A stretch of 64,000 nucleotides of DNA, taken from positions 1,986,501 to 2,050,500 of the forward strand of contig NC_087083.1 in assembly GCF_026151205.1 (NCBI RefSeq), in the 5' to 3' direction. The stretch's first letter is position 1; every line of letters starts with the position of its first letter. The notes under the pieces were generated by a model. The model did no database searches. It saw only the letters and a list, made by a program, of their open reading frames with translations, and was not told the origin of the DNA. A program made the position numbers and the translations under genes. Source of the stretch: Bolinopsis microptera. Taxonomy: Eukaryota > Ctenophora > Tentaculata > Lobata > Bolinopsidae. This document shows, one piece after another, positions 11,226 to 22,920 of this stretch.

Positions 11226-14200
11226 ATGTCAAAGAACGAGCAATTGTCTTTACTTTACGGTAAAGACCCCCAAAGAGAGCTCATCAAGAATTTACTAACA
11301 AGTGACAACGTTCTGAAGAAAGGTAAGCTGATAAACAAAAAGTACAAACTTTGAATATTATATATAAACGTTTCTTTTGCATGGATTGCTTTCTTTAAGA
11401 TGAAATAATGATAATGAATAACGAATCCCTAAGGCGAACTATACGACTATGACGTTCCTTGTACTACCACTAAAGCTGACGACTACAAAGCCTGGACTGG
11501 GGCCGCGTTGAGACCTCCTCAAGTGAAACAGGTTGTTTAAATTTACTAGGGTTGTCCAACTTGTGGGTTTTTGAACCTCCCCGGAGATATTTTCGATGGC
11601 GTTTATTCAAGAGGATTGCTATGAAAGTCTTGTTGTTTCACTTCAATTTGGAATAAGCTAGGTTTTCATTATTAGACATTTGCAGATAAACCAAGGCAAA
11701 AAGCATCAGGTATTATTTAGAGCACTCGTGTTTAACCCTGACTGTAGAAATAAATCAGCACCGTATTATTTAGAGCACTCGTGTTTAACCCTGACTGTAG
11801 AAAAAAGCAGCACCGTATTATTTAGAGCACTCGTGTTTAACCCTGACTGTAGAAAAAAAGCAGCACCGTATTATTTAGAGCACTCGTGTTTAACCCTGAC
11901 TGTAGAAAAAAAGCAGCACCGTATTATTTAGAGCACTCGTGTTTAACCCTGACTGTAGAAATAAATTAGCACCGTATTATTTAGAGCACTCGTGTTTAAC
12001 CCTGACTGTAGAAATAAAGCAGCACTGTATTATTTAGAGCACTCGTGTTTAACCCTGACTGTAGAAATAAAGCAGCACTGTTAGCTGTGGAGCCTACTTT
12101 AACGCTGACTGTAGAAATAAAGCAGCACTGTTGGCTGTGGAGCCTACTTAATTACTTTTAATAGAATTGCATGCCGTACAATAAAGCAGTTTGAAGTGCA
12201 CATTTCAGAATTCCAATATATTTCACAAGCTGTTTGGAAAAATAATTATTCCGGCACACTTTTATCCAAAGATGCATGTAAAGATGTAAAGATGCGGTAA
12301 TCCATAATCAGAGAAGTGAACTATACAGATTGACTCAGAGTTTTATTTTCTAATGTTATTGTGGTTAGCTATTTCATCTAAGTTTGATATTAAATCATAC
12401 CAAAATATAACCCATAAATACTACACGTTTGACATTTTTGTGATAAAATATCATTAAATAATGGTAAAATTGCAGGAGACACTAAAGACTAATATTAGTT
12501 TCGGGTCCTATGTTGCCGGGAAATCCTCTATACACAGTAGTGATTACAACACCAAGAAATACTCAAAGTAAGCCTGTTGATGTCACGTGGTTACTTAATA
12601 ATTCGTTTTAAATCTTATTTTAATTTGTATTGGTCGATTAAATTAAACATAATTTTATGTTTTCCTTTTTAATATGTAATCGCAGAAGTGACAACTCCAA
12701 CAGAAGTCTCAACTGAAACAATTTACCGCCAAACTCTACTGTTTTGAATCCTGTTACTCAACTGATTTTACAGGTCAACAGTTTCAAGCCTGCAAATAAC
12801 ATCAACATAATCGACTTGGATCCTAAATACCAAACTGATGCAAACCCTATAACATCATCTTATGCTGCTGAGTTTGACAAGGATGCTCTGGTTTGTCTTT
12901 AATATTATTCAATCGATGAAACATTTATTGATAAATTAATTAATAAATTAATTGATAAATTAATTGATAAATTAATTGATAAATTTATTGATCAATTTAT
13001 TGACAAATTTATTGATCAATTTATGTTATAAACAATTAAAACATTGGTGGTATCCAAGAAGCCCGACAACGTATGACATGATGGTTAGCAGATCATATGA
13101 CCGCATACCAATCATGATATTTCTTTCATTCAAATTTCATGATATTATGTAATGAATGGTATCGTGGTATCTTGGTATCTTGGTATCTTGGTATCTTGGT
13201 ATCTTGGTATCTTGGTATCTTGGTATCTTGGTATCTTGGTATCTTGGTATCTTGGTATCTTGGTATCTTGGTATCTTGGTATCTTGGTATCTTGGTATCT
13301 TGGTATCTTGGTATCTTGGATGCAATTAATTATGACTATCGTAGTGAATTGCTCCCGAGCTCGGATTGCAAAAGGGAGACCTGCCTTCCGAGATTGTATC
13401 GGGGGAACCTCGATTCAAAAAAGTTGAAGGTGGGGGCCGGGGTAGGTTCAGGCATTGATTACGTGATATTGCGGTTAGGAGGGGTTGGGGCTTCTTGGAT
13501 ATTACCTGGAACTCTACACAACTAATTAGTAATTAGTCGGCTCTACACAACTAATTAGTAATTAGTCGGCTCTACTCAACTAATTAGCAATTAGTCGGCT
13601 CTACCCTCTACTACACTGCGCTGCTACGTCTACACATTCGCTTATCTACTTAACAATCACGTGACACAAGAATCGTGGGATTTGTTGCTTTTTTTCTGCA
13701 CGTAGATTTGAAGAGCAACCAAACTTCGATAAAAATAACAGAGGCGGAATCTTGTTGACTGTACTGTATATTTTACTGAAAATTTCGCAGGTTCGACATC
13801 AAGCGAAGAACAAAGTATTGATACACGGATCAGGAAACCCAATTACGAATTATCTACGAGCTACCCACTTTACTCTCGGTAGCGATCCTTCAGAGTAAGA
13901 TTCTGTTTTAATGTCGTATTGTCGTATTGTCGAAGTGTGACGGATGGAGGAAAGGAAGGACATTCGACATATTTAGACCCACTTTTCCCAATTTCCCTTA
14001 TTTCATTTATATTGCCATTCATATTTCATATTCATCCTTTCTTTTTAAAGTGGAGGATGAAAAAAGATCACGTTACAAAACTACAAAAGTTGTAACTTGT
14101 GTTACCAAAAGACCAAAGCTCGAATTCATCTTTTGTGCGCGCGAACGTCAAATGACATTTTTGTATGAAAATAATTTTATCGATAACCATTTAAGGTGCG

Positions 14201-17200
14201 TTTCCATGGGAACGCGCATAAAATAAAATTTGCAGATGCTTATACCAATACGATAACAAATGCACTATAAATAAAAGCAGTGAGCAACTTCACATGTTGA
14301 CGAATCTAACTGATATCTGTGCCACCTCACCACCAGTTTTCAAGTTGAGGAACTCGATTCTTTTCCAAATGTTCAGTTCATGAACGATTCAAACAGCTAA
14401 TTCTCAGAGTGAACTATCATTATTGGTTTCAGACAAAAGACTGAAGCTCAAGCTGCATTTTCAAATGCAGAGTCTTTAACAGCCAAAAACTCTGTCGCGG
14501 CAGAACGAGCACAGCAAGATAAACGTACAAACAACGTCTTTAGGTGAGTGCAATTTTTTGTAACGAATTGTAATGCATATCATTCTTCAAATAAATCTGT
14601 CAAAATAAAAAGAACAATTTGAATAGATTTATTATAACAATCGTGTGTTACAACTATGTAAAGAGTAATCTCAACGTTTCGTCTAAGAAAAAGGCGAAAC
14701 GTCGACAATACATGATGTATTTTGTTTTAAAGTGTGTGGAGACTCTCATTTCGTCCCCAGTTGTAGTAATCTATCATTTGTTAAAATTTTTAGGTAATTA
14801 ATTCCACTTTCAAGTTATTAACATTACCCTAGGAATGGTGATTACAACATAACCAAAGTGCCGGAAAACAAATCAGTTTTCTCCATGTCCTACGCAGGAA
14901 TTCCATCAACTCAGAAGGGATACGATCACATAATCAACTCAAGGTTTTATTTGAAGGATTCTGCTTCCCAGATGCGATTTTTTCTATAAATATTTTGATT
15001 TTATGCTCGATTATTAATTTGTGTTATTTTGTCTTTATTAAGGGCTAAATCACCATGAAAATGCATCATAACATTTTAAATTTTGTTTTAAAGTTAGTGA
15101 AAGCTCGTCGTAAACTGTGATTCAGAGCTTGTCTGAAGAAATCTCGCATATTTCAGGTCCAACATCAAAATGGACGATACAAAGTACGCTATTTCCAAGA
15201 AGTTGTACAGTTACTTGAGAGAAAAGTTCCAGAATCCCAGAGATCCGTGTCAGGTTAACCTTAGACAAGCTTTTGCTCTATTCGACAAGAAAAGAACAGG
15301 TATGTATTAAAGAAAATTTTATGGACGACGGACGTACTTTTTATTCTAAATGAATTACTGTAGATTTTTTATAGGACTTTGTGAAATCTCTCAATCTTCA
15401 TCAAAATTTGTCCTCATTGTTACCAGATTTATAACGTTAAAATATAATATTATTTCTGAAAATTATAAATTAGCTATTGCGTCTCATACTACACTTAAAG
15501 GAGTGTATACTGTTAACTCTAGGAAACTACAATATAAGATCATCACTTCGACCAAGTTATTTCACCGGTTACCCTCCACTCAGGTTTCATCTCCTACGAC
15601 AGTCTTTCAAGTGTCCTAAAACGTTTCCTGGACCCATCAGATCATTCTATGGTGGGTGAAATTGTGGCTCTGTTCGACCTCAACAACGACGGTAAGATCG
15701 ATTACCTTGAGTTCGAGACCTTCCTCAACCAGAAGTTCCCGGAAGTTGAGAAAGAAGCTTCACTCTATTCAGGTAATTTTGAGAGTTTATCCTTGCGTTT
15801 GACTTTTCTTGTCGTTTTAAAATGTTTGTGGCTCATGTATAGTATTTGTCTTTTAAATGGATAGAGGATATTCACTGACAAAATTATTCCATAGACTAAT
15901 CGTGTCTCATCGTAAAATCCATGTCTTATCATGACTAAATATGTTAACCTAAAATAAATCCTTGTGTTTCAGATACGTATAAACCAAGTCTACTGGAGGG
16001 GGCAAAAAGACCCCGATCCTCGGACAACTCCCCTGTGGACGGCAGCTACCAGATCAAAACTCATTTCAAGTAACAAATCTTTCTTTGGGTATTTTCACGA
16101 TATGCTTCTGGTTTAAATTAAACCAGGTTTAATATCGTTTATATCACTTAAAAACAGGAACAAGATGAATACTTTAAGACGTACATTTTGAAATTCAATA
16201 CAATAAAAAAGAAAACAATTTTAGGATTTCTTCATTTTTAAGGTTCGGTGAAGGAATGGAGAACTCGGAGTCGCTGTATAAGAGCACATTTGGAGAAGTT
16301 ACTAAGCATGGTATTCGCCCTGAAGTAGCTAAACCTCCCCCTCCATCACAGGTATGTGATATTTCTCAACCTAATCATTAATTAATGCTAACAAATTAGC
16401 TTCGTTTTGACTTAGTAATATATCGACTATGTGACATATTAACTTTTTGACTTATTGACTTAGAAACATATCGACCATGTAACATAACGACTTTATGACA
16501 TATTAACTTTATGACTATGTAACATATTAACTTTATAACATATTGACTATGTGACATATAATTGACTATGTAACATATTAACTTTATGACTTATTACCGA
16601 TTGTACCCAGATGTTGCCAGTAGAACCGGAGCACATGAGGACAGCTAACAGTATACAGAGAGAGGACTACCACTGTCACTTCACACATCTCCGCAAAATG
16701 GCTGACGAGCGCGCTGCCACTATACGTGCTAACAAGAGCTTGCATGAGAACGCCAGCTTTGCTATTGGGAATGATAGTGAGGTGTCCAAGGTGAATTTAT
16801 GTTCTGCTGACGTAACGTGATTGGTTGGCGACGTCGCGTGGTTTATTGGTGACGTCACGCGGTTAATTGGCCTATCACGGATTTAAGGCACTGTTTCTTT
16901 ATCCTTTAAACTCTATCAATTAACGTCTCTATCACTTTGACTGAATACAAATAAGATATTACTAACAAACAAAATTGCAACTAATTAATTAATTAACTGA
17001 TTAACTAATTAGCTAATTAATTAATCCCAACTACAGGATCTGCACATGCAGAGTCTTACTCTTAGCTCGTACCAACCTAAGAAGCTGCTTCCATGTGAAC
17101 GAGCTCGAGGGTTCGAGTCACAGTGGAACCATCTTAAGACTGAAGATGCTCTTCCTGACCTAACTGCGGGTACATGAGAATATTAGTGTCGTTTATTATT

Positions 17201-20200
17201 ATTAAATGTAACATTGATTGTATGATTTATCGATTAATTTATTATTTCTGAGATTATTTGTCTCAAATGTAACAATATTCAATACAAGGATAGCACATAA
17301 CTTCGATTCGGCGAGTACAAACCACCCTCCCCCATGCCCCCCCCCCCCCCCCCCCAACCGGCAACCACCCTCCTCGTTAGATACTAACGAAGCCCACCAT
17401 CCCAGGTCCAATGGTTTCGGAACACACGGATGCGTTCAACAACAAATCTACCTCTGCTCAGAACGAGTTCATTCTAAACAAAGATCTACGAAAGGTAAAA
17501 TTAATTAATAACTTAATTAGTCAATTAATTAATCGTTCTTTCACGTGATGTTTTGAATCAAAATTCGATTGGGGGCCGGCTTTTGGTCTACCGATCATAG
17601 AGGTTTACAATCGAATTGGGAAGTAAACTAGTCATGTTTTGGCGAAATTTTAAATTTTTCGGTCTATTCGGTCGAACCGAACTCCGAATACCGAATATTT
17701 TCCGAACTATTTGGTAACCCTACTTAATGTTAAGGTGCGTGTTAACGATGAGAAGAGCAGTCATTTGAAGTTTGGTAATGACGCTAACATTGGAGACGTG
17801 TCAGAAATGGTACGTAAATCATAGTATCATATTATAGTATAGATATATCTTACAGTATTATAGATATATCTTATTGTATAGATATATCTTACAGTATTAT
17901 AGATATATCTTATTGTATAGATATATCTTATTGTATAGATATATCTTATTGTATAGATATATCTTATTGTATAGATATATCTTATTGTATAGATATATAT
18001 TATTGTATAGATATATCTTATTGTATAGATATATCTTATTGTATAGATATATCTTATTGTATAGATATATCTTATTGTATAGATATATCTTATTGTATAG
18101 ATATATCTTATTGTTGCGACTTTATGTACAGAGTCCGAGAAATACCTTGGTGGTTAATTTTACAGTCACTGTCAATTGAATCGTTCCTTATGACAGCAGT
18201 AAATGAAATAAATACGTTTCCCTAAATCTTCTCATGTAAAATGTTGATAAATTACTATCTAGGGGCACAATTTAATACATCATCTAACTTCTCGGTTACA
18301 AGCCTCTAGCTGTCGATAAATATATTGGGACACGTGACAGCTATCAACCAATCAGCTTCCAGCATTGACCAATCAAACCCCAGAAACTATCAAGATTCAC
18401 ATTGTCATTAAAAATTTGTTATCTAATGACGTAAAAATTCTCAACACATGATTTAACTATTTATCTTCATTAGAACATTGTCATCACTGAGTCCATTCAG
18501 ATAAAATCTGAAATTTTCTTTAGAGAATCATCAAATAACACTACACAACTTAATCAGATCAAATACGATTCATCTCCCCACCATCACCCACATTTATTGA
18601 TAACTTTATAACGAGTAAATAACTCAGTCACTTAATTAGCTAATTAAATGTTCGCCAGGCAGTTCAGTTCAAGACCCCCAAAGTAAACCCTGGACACCCC
18701 GCGGCTGGTATAGCAGGTGGTCCGATAGCAGAACACAAGCACATCCACCATAGTGACAACCAGACAGCTCTCAGCGATCCCAGTGTCAAGAGTTTGCAGG
18801 ACTCTATTAAACAGACTATTTTAGAGGTTTGAGTGGTTTTTATTTAGTGTAATATTCAGAGTACAGATGGCATTGGTTTGGTTTTTTGAATGAGTTATAT
18901 TCGTCATCATTTCTGAGTTTGAACAACTATCGGTATCCTTTGCAAAATATCTGACCAATGTTTAACTAAAAGTGATTTGTTAATAAGTTATGAACTTTCA
19001 GAAATGTTATAACCACCGTGACCCTTTGAACATCAACCTACAAAAAGCGTTTAAGGAATTTGACAAGAACAACACCGGAAAAATAACTGTCACCGGTAAG
19101 ATGAAATTAGATACTAAGCAAAACATTTAAATACTACGAAGAACGGTCGTTATACGGTCGTTATACGGTCGTAATGCGGTCGTTATACGGTCGTTATACG
19201 GTCGTTATACGGTCGTTATACGGTCGTTATACGGTCGTTATACGGTCGTTATACGGTCGTTATACGGTCGTTATACGGTCGTTATACGGTCGTTATACGG
19301 TCGTTATACGGTCGTTATACGGTCGTTATACAATATACGGTCGTTATACGGTCGTTATACGGTCGTTATACGGTCGTTATACGGTCGTTATACGGCCGTT
19401 ATACGGTCGTTATACGGTCGTTATACGGTCGTTATACGGTCGGTATACGGTTTTTATACACGAATTGTTCCAATGCACCAATGCCCAATAAGAAGTAGAG
19501 GGTTATAATTTCTATACTGCGAGTTTAATGTTTTAATTAAACTATGGCCGATTTAGGTCTGTAGCTGCCTGTAGTGCCTTGCTGGACTTCATATTGCATA
19601 ACACAAAAAGTAAAATGTTGTGCTACCCACTAACACTACTTTTATGTATTGTGCAGGACTAAGGGAGGCCTGTAAAAGATTGCAACTACCAGTGGACGAT
19701 GCAACTCTCAGAAGATACTTCATCTGGTACGTTACTAAGAGTGTACAACTTAATATCACACTTTCATTTTACAATGACTGGTTGTTAACCTAGCACACAA
19801 TCTTAATTAGTTAAATCGTAATTAATCAAATCGTAATTAATCAAATCTTAGTTAATTAAATCCTAATTAATTAAATCTTAATTAATTAAATCCCCCTTTT
19901 CACAGTTTAGACAAGAACAAGGACGGTTCTATTGATTACAACGAGTTTGCAGATGAGTTGGGTGTGCATATTCAACATGTCAGCTCCAAAGGAATGACAA
20001 CGGTCATGAAGAGCAGTTATACTCCAATTAATGAGAGGTCCGTTTTAACATTTTAAAAACTTTTGTAAACGTTTCAAACATTTTTGTTTATAGTTTTAAA
20101 AACTCAGTTCTGACTCTTTGGTTACTCGTTTAATTTAGGTAGTTGAATTTGCTTATCTTTTGATTTAAGACTACTTTTTAGTGATCGTTTTTTATGGATT

Positions 20201-20716
20201 AAATAACAACCATATCATGTTGATAGTCCTACAAGTAACTCTTATGTTGATAAACTATAGTTCAACAAGTTACTCTTATGTTGATAAACTATAGTATAAG
20301 TTACTTGCCTCTAAAAGTAAAATTTAAAATTAAAAAAGAATTTATATGGCAGGAGTCAGGAGATGGAAGTAAAGATTGACAAACAGAAAATCCAACCTTC
20401 TCATTATTTCCACATGAACAACACTTCTGGTAAACATTTGTCGAGATTTAAACAATTTCAAAACACTATTAATGACCTTCAAGAGGCCTTTCATCTTTTG
20501 TAGTTTTCTTAGAACATTTTAATTTTATACCCAAATTTCGCATCTACTTTCCCTTTCTAAACTAAACTGCCATGATATTCGTGTTCATACTGTTGATTCT
20601 ACCACGTTTATAATTGTTAAATTTCAGCAACTCCTGGTACCACAACCCAGAACGACTTTTCACACCCGATCGAAAAGATGGACATTCCAGCATACCAGAC
20701 CGTGTCATCTACATAG
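11226..20716 (+). CDS. Ciliary-type protein with two EF-hand pairs (21 exons, 774 aa)
   Basis: I assembled 21 GT-AG exons that keep frame throughout: 11226-11322, 11476-11531, 12476-12567, 12782-12890, 13791-13894, 14433-14543, 14833-14943, 15157-15299, 15584-15772, 15973-16069, 16243-16351, 16611-16790, 17037-17169, 17406-17494, 17735-17809, 18659-18826, 19002-19095, 19657-19726, 19906-20037, 20353-20429, 20628-20716 (TAG). They sum to 2,325 nt. EF-hand loops fall at residues about 270-281, 306-317, 642-653 and 678-689. In each pair the second loop (DLNNDGKIDYLE, DKNKDGSIDYNE) is canonical and the first lacks the position-12 Glu. A motif resembling H-F-x-L-G-S/N-D recurs at 144-150, 455-461 and 550-556. 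There is no signal peptide or membrane segment. The layout resembles axonemal EF-hand proteins (EFHB/CFAP type), but orthology is not established. Confidence 0.85.
11708..12140. repeat. About 54-bp minisatellite in intron 2 of the EF-hand gene
   Basis: Seven or so near-identical units carry ATTTAGAGCACTCGTG and TTTAACCCTGACTGTAGAAA, followed by two shortened units ending in GGCTGTGGAGCCTACTT. The open frame across it is a by-product of the repeat. Confidence 0.85.
12905..13025. repeat. AT-rich 12-13-bp repeats in intron 4
   Basis: TTAATTGATAAA units in tandem drift into TTATTGATCAAT units. Confidence 0.7.
13168..13319. repeat. 8-bp array (TATCTTGG)n in intron 4
   Basis: About 19 perfect copies of an 8-bp unit. 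Because 8 is not a multiple of 3 and the unit has no stops, frames stay open on both strands. Confidence 0.95.
13505..13610. repeat. 32-bp repeat, three copies, intron 4
   Basis: Three tandem copies contain ACTAATTAG-AATTAGTCGGCT, just upstream of exon 5. Confidence 0.75.
16390..16600. repeat. Degenerate ACTATGTGACATATTAACTT repeats, intron 11
   Basis: Words of the form GACTATGTAACATATTAACTT recur about seven times with variation immediately before the exon at 16611. Confidence 0.7.
17862..18113. repeat. 18-bp array (TATAGATATATCTTATTG)n in intron 15
   Basis: About 14 tandem copies; one unit has TATATATTATTG. The 18-bp period explains the artefactual open frame of repeated YRYILL. Confidence 0.95.
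19144..19450. repeat. 11-bp array (TTATACGGTCG)n in intron 17
   Basis: About 27 copies, with one break at about 19330 (CAATATACGG), between the exons encoding EF-hand 3. Confidence 0.95.
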
Positions 20717-22394
20717 TCGGCGCCTGGGAATGTTGAGAGAATTTGAACACTGTTCATTTATTCAAATAACTTTCAACCTTGTCAGATTAGTGAAAATATC
20801 TTGAGCTTTATCGACAATCGAAAAACTGCTGAGTTTGAATAATGATCTGTTCAGCTATTATTATCGGTGATCTTTAAAATTGAGTGAACATTTCGAAGCT
20901 AGAGTGTAAACTTGTTAGTTCTTCTACTTCGTGCATTCTTACATGAAAAGTCATTTCTTCGTGAAGAGCCACAAAATTTGAAAATTTGTTACAACTATTA
21001 ACTGATTAACGTCATTATGAAAAGTATGTACATTGTGAACATTATGTACATCAATATTAAATTTTAGCACCGAAAAATTGTGTTTAATATATTTTCAAGA
21101 TTAAATGTTTATACCAAATCGAAGAATTATTATCTACTAATAACGGAATGACTTATAATATTATTATCAATTGTAATCCTAAGGCCAAGGCTAAATTCAA
21201 AATATTATCGGTCGCGGTATTTGTTTCCAAAGAAAAACACCCTAACATGTTACAATAAATAACACAATTTCATTTTTGACGTAGCTCTAACCAAAGCCCT
21301 TTCGCTTGCAATACCGTAACGGCCTAATTTAAAGTTTCTAAACATAACATGTCAGCCTAAATTAAAATTAAAATGCAGTTTAATTTGCGACTAATAGTAA
21401 TTGCAAACTGGTACGGTAGTGATACTGATATGTCACGTGGCCAAAAAACGGACAGTTTTTGCCAATAACTTGTGCCTTATAAGCGTATATTTGATATTAT
21501 TGCACCACATATATAGCATGGTTATGATCATGACATATATGTATTATGTGCATGTGGTAATTTGGAAATTAAATCCGCGCCGGTGTCATGTCAAGTTAAA
21601 TATTGAGAAACGCGAACGATTTTATTTGGTTTCAACTTGGCAGCAGCTTGCTGCTTGCAACAGTGCCGGGACCTATATATAATTATATAACAGCTGAGGC
21701 CTGAGCACAGCTGGGGATCTTATTATAAACGGGTGATACTGATCGTAAATATATTTGTTCCAACACGGCGCGCGTCCTGGTAGTGGTAAGTTGTTGGAGG
21801 ACTTCGCCGCTTCGACGCGCCGCGCGAACTAGCATTCTTGCTTCTTATCGTTGCTCTGCTTCGCAGAGCAACGATCTCGATGGGTTGACATTGTCAACCA
21901 AGGTAAGTTGTAAACCTACAAGGCCGAGGGATCTCAGCTAAGCTTTTGTGTTCACACTTAGCTTCATATAAACAGTAAACACGATTATAAAAATTACTAG
22001 TGATTAAGCTAATAAGAGGATTGGCATTAAATGTATTATGCTAAACTAATATAATAAACCCCGCTTATGAAACCCCGCTTTTATGTACATGATAAAGCTA
22101 AAGCTTTATGAAGGATGCTCAAGGCAAAAAACCAGTAATATATTTGTCATTCAGCGTGATTACTATTTTTCTTTTTAAATGATATGCATAAAATCAAAAA
22201 TTGGTGCGCCGCGCATATTCTAATTAACGCGCCGCGCGGTTATTTCGTATTTTAACTGATTAAATTTATTTGTACCGCACTGTACAATCAAGCGCTACAT
22301 AAACAACCAGTTGTGATAAATCCTTTATATTTGTTTCCTTTGCTTTGAGTTTTCCGATTTACTTCTTCTCACTTTTTAAAATTTTACTTGGGGA
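20717..22394. other. Intergenic DNA 3' of the EF-hand gene
   Basis: Contains the presumed 3' UTR. Farther on are several GCGCCGCGC clusters (about 21766, 21817, 22207, 22233) like those at 4.5-6.3 kb. Two tandem hairpins lie at 21847-21899. No gene is supported. Confidence 0.45.
21847..21899. repeat. Two adjacent perfect hairpins before a GTAAGT
   Basis: 21847-21875 folds with a 13-bp perfect stem (ATCGTTGCTCTGC) and a 3-nt loop. 21883-21899 folds with a 7-bp stem (GGTTGAC, loop ATT). AAGGTAAGTTG follows directly, and the same GGTAAGTTG occurs at about 21786. A structured RNA or element end is possible; the function is unknown. Confidence 0.5.
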
Positions 22395-22783
22395 TCCAAG
22401 GCTTTGTGTTTATAGACACACTGATTTGGTTTATCGAAAATTTGGTTTTCAGCATAAACATAGTTTTCAGCAAAATATTGTAGGTTCCTAGCAAGTTCTT
22501 AACTTGTAACTTTCTGGAAATGAGCTCTTATTCTTTTAGCAACTTTAGATTAAATCACATAATCAATATGGTTTTGAAAGTTTAACAGGTTGTCTATCAT
22601 CAAACCTAAATATTTCTGTGATTTAGTTACTTCTATGTGAAGACTGCTATTTTCCAAATCAAGAAGGATCAACAGGCTATCAAGATAAAGACACTTGTCG
22701 AATACTATGAATGATGATTTGGAAACATTTAGTCTCAGCGTGTTAATTCTTGTATCACGTCGTGACCCCCATTGTCGTTTCAC
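22395..22783 (-). pseudogene. LINE reverse-transcriptase fragment
   Basis: The minus strand reads LRLNVSKSSFIVFDK, then TKSQKYLGLMIDNLLNFQNHIDYVI, followed after a stop by SKVAKRIRA. These match the RT palm/thumb pattern (LNxxKS, KYLG-x-IDxxL-x-HI, SKVSKRIG) of CR1/Jockey-like LINEs. Catalytic boxes are not present and stops interrupt it, so it is a short dead fragment. It lies just left of the fold-back element. Confidence 0.65.
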
Positions 22784-22920
22784 TAAGTGTCGTTCACTAG
22801 TATCGTGGCTACGATACAGCCGGTTATTCGTGCAATTATTACTAAGATCATTTTTACCTGAGGACCCCAGGCTATTATGTTCATTAACAACGAATAGAGA
22901 TTAGGCGGAATGACAGGCTG

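Noticed and set aside
13137-13525. Overlapping ORFs rich in WYLGILVS or YQDTKIPR
   Set aside because: Products of the TATCTTGG 8-bp array; no independent coding evidence.
17874-18179. ORF of repeated YRYILL
   Set aside because: 18-bp intronic repeat.
11708-19450. Possible CRISPR arrays
   Set aside because: Repeats are contiguous without unique spacers, and the genome is eukaryotic.
19174-19491. ORF of repeated RSLYGRYTVVI
   Set aside because: 11-bp intronic repeat.
21401-21682. 93-codon ORF with a hydrophobic centre
   Set aside because: No recognisable family and no splice or promoter support.
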